The position numbers and the translations under genes were made by a program. From assembly GCF_000564855.1 (NCBI RefSeq), contig NZ_AYXG01000039.1, positions 35,370 through 99,369 of the forward strand: a stretch of DNA of 64,000 bases. The letters run 5' to 3'. Positions 58,857-64,000 of the stretch are shown here, one piece after another. The stretch comes from Actinokineospora spheciospongiae. Lineage in GTDB: Bacteria > Actinomycetota > Actinomycetes > Mycobacteriales > Pseudonocardiaceae. The notes under the pieces are model-generated. The model was given only the letters and a program-made list of their open reading frames with translations. It was not told the origin of the DNA and did no database searches. Position 1 is the stretch's first letter; every line of letters starts with the position of its first letter.

Positions 58857-59750
58857 ATGGCCTTCGAACCCCTCACCCACGACCCGGCCGTCACCACCAC
58901 CGACGCCCGGGAAATCGCCGACGACCTGGTGGTCATCCCCAACCGCGGGGTGGAACTGGTGCCCAACATCGGCATCATCGGCGGCAGCCACTCCATCCTG
59001 GTCGTCGACACCGGCCTGGGACCGCGCGCAGGCACCGACGTGCTCACCTTCGCCACCGAGTACGCCCGGGGCCGCAAGATCCACCTGACCACCACCCACT
59101 TCCACCCCGAACACGCCTTCGGCGCCCAGTCCTTCGCGGGCGAGGCGACCTACCTGCTCAACCGCGCCCAAGCGGCGGACCTGGCGGACAAGGGCCCGGC
59201 CTACCTGGACATGTTCCGAGGCCTCGGAACACCGGTCGCCCGCCGCCTCGAAGGCGTCGAACCGATCACCCCGGACACCGTCTACGACAGCGCACACGAC
59301 CTCGACCTGGGCGGCCGGACCGTGCACCTGCGGGCCACCGGCCGCGCCCACAGCAAGGGCGACCAGGTCATCTCCATCCCCGACGCGGGCGTGCTGTTCA
59401 CCGGCGACCTGGTCGAAGCCGGGCAGTTCGCGATCTTCCCCTGGTTCCCGCCGTACGACACCGACGTCTCCGGCACCCGCTGGATCGACGTCATGGGCAC
59501 CCTCATCACCACCACCCCGGACACCGTCGTCCCCGGCCACGGCGACATCTCCGGCCCCCGGGTGCTCGACGAGGTCCGCACCTACCTCGAATTCCTGCGC
59601 GACGAAACCTGGCTCCGACGCGACTCGGCCGTGAGCCGGGAGACGATCGTCGCGGAGGTCTCGGCCCTGGCGATCGAACGCCACCCGGAATGGGTCGGCC
59701 GCGACTGGATCGAGAAGGGCATCGGCTGCTTCTGCGCCGAACACCCGTGA
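58857..59750 (+). CDS. Metallo-beta-lactamase-fold hydrolase
   Basis: 297 residues, ATG preceded by AAGGTCAGG. The zinc motif reads TTHFHPEHAFG (HxHxEH, a variant of HxHxDH). LRATGRAHSKGD, LFTGDLVEAGQF and VVPGHGDISGP supply the remaining ligands, so the two-metal site is probably intact, with Glu in place of Asp. The class includes quorum-quenching lactonases, glyoxalase II-like and beta-lactamase-like enzymes. It is regulated in all likelihood by the divergent LysR protein. Confidence 0.92.
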   Translation: MAFEPLTHDPAVTTTDAREIADDLVVIPNRGVELVPNIGIIGGSHSILVVDTGLGPRAGTDVLTFATEYARGRKIHLTTTHFHPEHAFGAQSFAGEATYLLNRAQAADLADKGPAYLDMFRGLGTPVARRLEGVEPITPDTVYDSAHDLDLGGRTVHLRATGRAHSKGDQVISIPDAGVLFTGDLVEAGQFAIFPWFPPYDTDVSGTRWIDVMGTLITTTPDTVVPGHGDISGPRVLDEVRTYLEFLRDETWLRRDSAVSRETIVAEVSALAIERHPEWVGRDWIEKGIGCFCAEHP

Positions 59751-60008
59751 CCCCCGAGAACGCGGCACCTGCCTCAGCTCGCGTACAGCCAGGCGGGGTC
59801 CCATCTTCGCGTTCGTCCATCTCCTACCCGAATATCGTTCCCACCACGTTTCAGGCTCTGAAATATCTTGATAAGAGATAGCTTATATTTACCTCAGGGA
59901 ACCTGCGGCGGCCGAGGGTTGGGGCATCCGGGGTACGCCGGGGGAAACCTGGGTGAATGGCGGGTGCGCGCCTTGGTCCGGGCCGGACCCGTTGGCACCA
60001 TGCCGGGC
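59751..60008. other. Intergenic, AT-rich island with inverted repeat
   Basis: 258 bases. From about 59,818 to 59,898 the sequence is far more AT-rich than anything near it (GAATATCG, TGAAATATCTTGATAAGAGATAGCTTATATTTACC in pieces). It includes ATAAG-N6-CTTAT around 59872-59887. This may be a promoter/operator or a trace of inserted DNA. No gene is apparent. Confidence 0.5.
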
Positions 60009-62024
60009 ATGAGACGTACGGGCTGGGCTGTGGTGGTGGCGGCGCTGGCGGCGGGGCTCGTGGTGGCGCCCGCCGACGCGGCGCCCGGGGAGCGGCGTGG
60101 GTTCGACCTGCAGGCGCACCGGGGTGGGATCGGGCTGCGGTCGGAGAGCACGCTCAGCGCGTTCGGCAACGCCCTGCGGCTGGGGGTGAGCACGCTGGAG
60201 TTGGACGTGCAGATCACCGCCGACGGGCAGGCCGTGGTGACGCACGACCGCAAGGTGGACGGGAACAAGTGCGCCGACACCGAACCGGGGGCGCGGTACG
60301 TCGGCCGCTACGTCAAGGACCTGACCCTGGCGCAGGTGCGCACGCTCGACTGCGGGTCGAAGCGGCTGCCGAACTTCCCCGGCCAGGTCCTGTCGCCGGG
60401 TTCGCGGATGCCGTTGCTGGGCGAGGTGTTCGCGCTGGCCGCCCGCCACCGCGCCGACAACGTGCGGTTCAACGTGGAGACGAAGGTCGAGGCGGGCGCC
60501 CCGCAGGAGACCGCGCCGCGCGAGCAGTTCGTGCGGGTCACCGCGCGGGTGATCGCCGAGGCGGGCGTGGGTGACCGGGTGTCGGTGCAGAGCTTCGACT
60601 GGGGCGCGCTGATGCGGATGCGCCAGGTGTCGCCGAAGCTGCCCCTGGTCGCGCTGACCAACTTCGACTTCCTGCAGACCGGGCAGCCCGGCCGCTCGCC
60701 GTGGTTGGGCGGGCTGGACGTCGACGACTTCGGCGGCGACCCGATCGCGGCGGTGAAGTCCTTCGGTGCGAACGCCTTCTCCCCCGTGCACGGGTTCCCG
60801 CAGGCGGGCAAGGTGACCGACCCGGACTACCGGCCCTACGTCACCGCCGAACTGGTGCGGCATGCGCACGCCAACGGCATCGAGGTCATCCCCTGGACGG
60901 TCGACGACGCCCCCACCATGGCCAAGCTGGTCGACGACGGCGTGGACGGCCTGATCACCGACTACCCCGACCGGCTGCGCGAGGTCCTGCGCGAGCGCGG
61001 TGTCGCCCTGCCCCGCGGGTACGCCTCCCCCTTCGACGTCCAGGCCCACCGCGGCGGCCGGTCGGTGCGCCCGGAGAACACCCTGGCGGCCTTCGGGTAC
61101 TCGCTGGCCGAGCGCGACGTGTCCACACTGGAACTGGACACCGGCATCACCCGCGACAACCGCCTGGTGGTGCTGCACGACCGGACGGTCAACGGTTCGC
61201 ACTGCGTCGACACCGCCCCGGTCCGCGCGGGCGACCCGCTGTACCCGTACGTCGGCAAGCAGGTGCGGCAGCTCACCCTGGCGCAGCTCAAGACCATCGA
61301 CTGCGGCAGCAAGACCCTGCCGGAGTTCCCCAGGCAGCAGGCGGCCCCCGGCCAGCGCATCCCGACGCTGGACGAGGTCTTCGCACTGGTCAGGCGCAGC
61401 GGCCGGACCGACATCCGGCTCAACGTCGAGACCAAGCTCAGCCCCACCGCCGACGACACCGCCCCCCACCAGCAGTTCGCCGCGCAGTTGGTGGCCGCGA
61501 TCGAGCGGGCCGGGTTCGCCCGCCGCGCCACCATCCAGTCGTTCGACTGGCGGACGATCCGCCTGGCCCGGGCACTGGACCCGCGCATCGAAACCGTGGC
61601 CCTGGTCTGGCAGTACGGCCCGGAGGAGTGCAAGACCGCCGCCGACGAGTGCTCCTTGCAGGCGGTCTACGGCGACCCGTCGGTGCGCAGCCAGTGGACC
61701 GGCGGCCTGGACTGGTGGCGGTACCGCGACCTCGGCAAGCTGGTGAAGGCTTCCGGCGCGTCCACGGTGTCGGCCAACTGGCAGGTGCACGACCCGACCC
61801 AGACCAAGTCCCCGAACGACGACTGGTACCTGCGCACCGACCCGGCCTACCACTTCGGCCCGGACGTGCGGACCTTGCAGTCCCGGTACGGGCTCAAGGT
61901 CGTCCCGTACACCGTGAACGACGAGGCCACCATCCAGCGGGTGATCGACCTGGGGGTCACCGGCGCGATCAGCGACGACCCCGACCTGCTGATCGCGGTC
62001 GCCCGCCGCAACGGCCTGCGCTGA
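60009..62024 (+). CDS. Secreted glycerophosphodiester phosphodiesterase with two GDPD domains
   Basis: 671 residues from ATG 60009 (ATG 60000 also possible; neither has a strong ribosome-binding site). The signal peptide is MRRTGWAVVVAALAAGLVV and ends near APADA. Two full GDPD domains follow in tandem: the first opens FDLQAHRGGIGLRSESTLSAF and the second FDVQAHRGGRSVRPENTLAAF, each with its own HD motif (VTHDRKVDGNKC and VLHDRTVNGSHC) and Glu-Thr-Lys metal-site strand (FNVETKVEAG and LNVETKLSPT). Family members are usually single-domain. It would cleave glycerophosphodiesters outside the cell, freeing glycerol phosphate from lipid or teichoic material. Confidence 0.92.
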   Translation: MRRTGWAVVVAALAAGLVVAPADAAPGERRGFDLQAHRGGIGLRSESTLSAFGNALRLGVSTLELDVQITADGQAVVTHDRKVDGNKCADTEPGARYVGRYVKDLTLAQVRTLDCGSKRLPNFPGQVLSPGSRMPLLGEVFALAARHRADNVRFNVETKVEAGAPQETAPREQFVRVTARVIAEAGVGDRVSVQSFDWGALMRMRQVSPKLPLVALTNFDFLQTGQPGRSPWLGGLDVDDFGGDPIAAVKSFGANAFSPVHGFPQAGKVTDPDYRPYVTAELVRHAHANGIEVIPWTVDDAPTMAKLVDDGVDGLITDYPDRLREVLRERGVALPRGYASPFDVQAHRGGRSVRPENTLAAFGYSLAERDVSTLELDTGITRDNRLVVLHDRTVNGSHCVDTAPVRAGDPLYPYVGKQVRQLTLAQLKTIDCGSKTLPEFPRQQAAPGQRIPTLDEVFALVRRSGRTDIRLNVETKLSPTADDTAPHQQFAAQLVAAIERAGFARRATIQSFDWRTIRLARALDPRIETVALVWQYGPEECKTAADECSLQAVYGDPSVRSQWTGGLDWWRYRDLGKLVKASGASTVSANWQVHDPTQTKSPNDDWYLRTDPAYHFGPDVRTLQSRYGLKVVPYTVNDEATIQRVIDLGVTGAISDDPDLLIAVARRNGLR

Positions 62025-62028
62025 CCCC

Positions 62029-62064
62029 GGGCGGGGCGGCGCCGGGCATGGCGCCACCCCGCCC
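62029..62064 (+). terminator. Hairpin terminator after the GDPD gene
   Basis: GGGCGGGGCGGCGCC and GGCGCCACCCCGCCC form a 15-base stem with one mismatch around a six-base loop. It begins five bases after the stop codon. Confidence 0.75.
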
Positions 62065-62175
62065 CACCCGGCAGCCAGACCCCGGGTTCCGGCACCGGCA
62101 AAATCTGGTCATTCCGGTTTTCTGGAACAGTGGGTAGCGTCGTGGTCACACAGCGGTCACTCCTGAAGGAGCGGA
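62065..62175 (+). promoter_or_regulatory. Promoter region of the DUF4185-like gene
   Basis: GGGTAGCGTCG near 62132-62138 contains TAGCGT as a -10 candidate, with TTCCGGTTTTC upstream. GGTCAC is repeated 12 bases apart (62142-62159), a possible binding site. GAAGGAG precedes the ATG at 62176. Confidence 0.4.
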
Positions 62176-63651
62176 ATGCGACGCGACGACCACACCAGCG
62201 GCGATGGCACCGATCCGACAGCACGGACGGGCCTCGGCATCAGCCGTGCGACGTTCCTCAAGGGGGCCGCGGGCGCACTGCTCGGCGCAGGCACCGGGCT
62301 CGGCGGGCTCGGCGCCGCGACGGCCAGCGCAGCCAGCACACCGCGTGCGGGCTACCTCAAGGACCTCACGGGCAACGAGACGGCCCGGTTCGGCTTCCGA
62401 GGCACCGACCTCGGGTTCACCGCACGGACCAACCACGGCTACTGCATCTCGATCTTCGGCGACACCTTCGACCAGCCGGTGCCGGTCAACGTCACCGGGT
62501 GGCGTTCGCCCGTCGGGCTGCGCCAGTCGAACACCGACCTGCAGAACGGCATCCGCTGGGACAACGCCATCGGTGGCTCACGGGCCAAGGAGATGATCCT
62601 CTACCGGCACAACGATCCCGCCTACGCCAGGAACACGCCGGGGCAGGTCGTCACCGAGATCCCCAACGACCTGATCCACCTGCCCGACGGCCGCTACATC
62701 ATGAGCACGTTCGGTGTGCGGGACTGGGCGATCCCCGAGCAGGGCGGCATCCCGAGTGCCGGTGGCAGTTGGCGCACCTGGTACTCCCGGCTGTGGACGT
62801 CCACCGACACCAACGCGGAGAACTGGACCACCACGTGGAACCTGGAGACCAACCGGGAGAACATGGACTACTGGAACAGCGGCGACATGAGCCTGTTCCA
62901 GAACAACACCATGATCATGTGGCCGGGTGAGAACTTCGTCTACGTCTACGGGACCAACGAGGGCCGCTGGAACGGCGGTGGCATCCACCTCATGCGGGTG
63001 CCGTGGGACAAGATGTGGAACTACAGCCAGTACCGCTTCTGGGGCGTCGACGGCTCCGGTCGCTGGGACTGGCGCCAGTACGGGCCGATCACGCCGATCA
63101 TCAACGCACCGAGTCGCAACGAAGCCATCGGCGAGCTGTCGGCACAGGTCATCGAGGGTCGGGTCGTGTTGTCGTTCCTCAACGGCGGCCGCGGCGCGGT
63201 CACCCAGACGGCGACGTACCCGACGGGCCTGTGGACCGCCCCGAAGACCCACGTGACCTACGCGCAGGCCCAGAACATCTACGCGCCGATCGTGCATCCG
63301 TACTCGACATTGGCGAACTCCCACATCCTGTTGTCGCAATGGGTCGGATTGGAGTACTACGGCGTCCGCCAGTGGACCGGCAACATGTACGGCACCGTCG
63401 CGGCGCGTGGCTCGGTCGGTGCCACGCTGGAGGTGACGAAGGACGAGCCCGCCCTTCCCGGGCACGTCGGGCCGGTGTCGCCGCAGTGGCAGAAGCTGCC
63501 ACTGGCCGAGCAGATCGCGGTACTCGGTGACAACACCGACAACCGCGTGAGCAGAGCCGACATCGCGGCGGTGACCAGGACTGCGGCGGGCGCCAACACC
63601 GGGGTGTCGGCGGCACGCCACCGAGCGGGGGCGATGGCGTCGACCGGCTAG
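62176..63651 (+). CDS. Tat-exported DUF4185-like glycoside hydrolase
   Basis: 491 residues. The N-terminus carries SRATFLKGAAG, a twin-arginine-like signal with a Lys/Arg-poor variant (only one Arg visible), then a hydrophobic stretch ending in TASAAS, so export is likely. The mature part resembles DUF4185: CISIFGDTFDQP near the start, GWRSPVGLRQSNTDLQNGIRW, DLIHLPDGRYIMSTFG and WRTWYSRLWTSTD. DUF4185 proteins include endo-D-arabinanases (GH183) that cut mycobacterial-type arabinan. Hosts of this order have arabinogalactan in their wall, so the target could be own or foreign wall. Family name from memory. Confidence 0.7.
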   Translation: MRRDDHTSGDGTDPTARTGLGISRATFLKGAAGALLGAGTGLGGLGAATASAASTPRAGYLKDLTGNETARFGFRGTDLGFTARTNHGYCISIFGDTFDQPVPVNVTGWRSPVGLRQSNTDLQNGIRWDNAIGGSRAKEMILYRHNDPAYARNTPGQVVTEIPNDLIHLPDGRYIMSTFGVRDWAIPEQGGIPSAGGSWRTWYSRLWTSTDTNAENWTTTWNLETNRENMDYWNSGDMSLFQNNTMIMWPGENFVYVYGTNEGRWNGGGIHLMRVPWDKMWNYSQYRFWGVDGSGRWDWRQYGPITPIINAPSRNEAIGELSAQVIEGRVVLSFLNGGRGAVTQTATYPTGLWTAPKTHVTYAQAQNIYAPIVHPYSTLANSHILLSQWVGLEYYGVRQWTGNMYGTVAARGSVGATLEVTKDEPALPGHVGPVSPQWQKLPLAEQIAVLGDNTDNRVSRADIAAVTRTAAGANTGVSAARHRAGAMASTG

Positions 63652-64000
63652 CCTGCCACCCCGCAACCGCCAGCCCGGCGAGCGAATGCCCAGGTGGGTG
63701 GAGGTGCCCGCCCAGCCGACCACCCGAAACCCGCCAGCCCGGCCAAGCAAACGCCCGGGTGGGCGGGTGTGCTTGGCCAGCCGATCACCCCGAGAACCAG
63801 CGACCCGGCGAGCCAACTGCCCGGGTGGGTGGAGGTGCTTGGCCAGCCGACCACCCAACAAACCGCCAGCCCGGCTACGCCCCTGCCCGGGTGGGTGGAT
63901 GTGCTTGCCCAGCCAACCACCCCCGAAACCGGCGGCCCGGCAAGCCAACTGCCCGGGTGGGTGGATGTGCTCGGCCAGCCGACCACCCAACAAACCGCCG
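63652..64000. repeat. 65-66-bp tandem repeats reaching the right edge
   Basis: At least five copies; the GCCC(G/A)GGTGGG element starts its Cs at 63689, 63754, 63820, 63886 and 63952. Each unit runs CCCGGGTGGGTGGAxGTGCTxGCCCAGCCxACCACCC and then a less conserved part with GCCAGCCCGGC. Read on the minus strand one frame gives a 22-residue repeat (VVGWPSTSTHPGSWLAG...), but other frames are equally open, so coding is doubtful. It continues beyond the window. Confidence 0.9.

Noticed and set aside
63648..63986. A 112-residue repeat protein on the minus strand in the tandem repeats
   Set aside because: Several frames are open across these repeats, the frame has no convincing ribosome-binding site, and repeat periods of both 65 and 66 bases would break a frame.
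1..64000. tRNA, rRNA, riboswitch or CRISPR features
   Set aside because: I looked for cloverleaf-like sequences, rRNA-like conserved stretches and spaced repeats and saw none I could support. A covariance-model search would be decisive for small RNAs.

Overview
The window is from a very high-G+C actinobacterium with strong third-position G/C bias, frequent GTG starts and many GTGA/ATGA gene overlaps. A member of the Pseudonocardiales (Actinosynnema/Saccharothrix/Actinokineospora-like) is a reasonable guess, but no rRNA or other species marker is present. I saw no tRNA, rRNA or CRISPR array.

1-18.2 kb holds the 3' part of a natural-product cluster read left to right: an NRPS entering from the left edge ((C)-A-T-C-A-T), a hybrid PKS-NRPS (KS-AT-T-C-A-T plus a terminal condensation-like domain with a degraded HHxxxDG motif), an O-methyltransferase, a cytochrome P450, a protein of an uncharacterised family, a seven-repeat VCBS/FG-GAP lipoprotein, an MbtH-like protein and an MFS exporter. 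Most junctions overlap or nearly touch. No thioesterase is visible. 18.2-27.1 kb holds a soluble Ser/Thr kinase, divergent from a tightly coupled set: flavoprotein-like protein, small membrane protein, FHA/zinc-ribbon membrane protein, two methyltransferases and a luciferase-like oxidoreductase, followed by a DHA2-type exporter. The small membrane protein and the FHA protein share a paralogous membrane module. This set may belong to the same cluster or form a separate phospho-signalling cassette.

27.1-45.4 kb is mixed chromosomal content: a phage-like amidase plus holin-like pair, an ADP-ribosylglycohydrolase, a PP2C phosphatase, a bifunctional glucosylglycerol-phosphate synthase/phosphatase with a truncated pfkB relic beside it, and an operon of metallo-hydrolase, DedA and phosphodiesterase. 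Between the metallo-hydrolase and dedA lies an array of three tandem micro-ORFs, each joined to the next by ATGA. Then follow a membrane protein, a PTP-like protein, a TetR/hydrolase pair, a decayed LLM oxidoreductase, a GH13 enzyme and an ICL/PEPM-family enzyme.

45.4-64 kb has a DUF1540 gene behind a near-consensus iron box, LLM/TetR/SRPBCC genes, a DMT transporter, a serine hydrolase behind a perfect palindrome, an excalibur protein, a MarR/FMN-reductase pair, a TPR-CHAT protease, a hydrolase, a LysR/metallo-hydrolase pair with a LysR box, a tandem-domain GDPD, a Tat-exported DUF4185-like protein and a 65-66-bp tandem repeat running off the right edge. Two window-wide patterns stand out: at least five genes with leaderless promoter geometry, and repeated copies of the palindrome TCCACWGTGGA.
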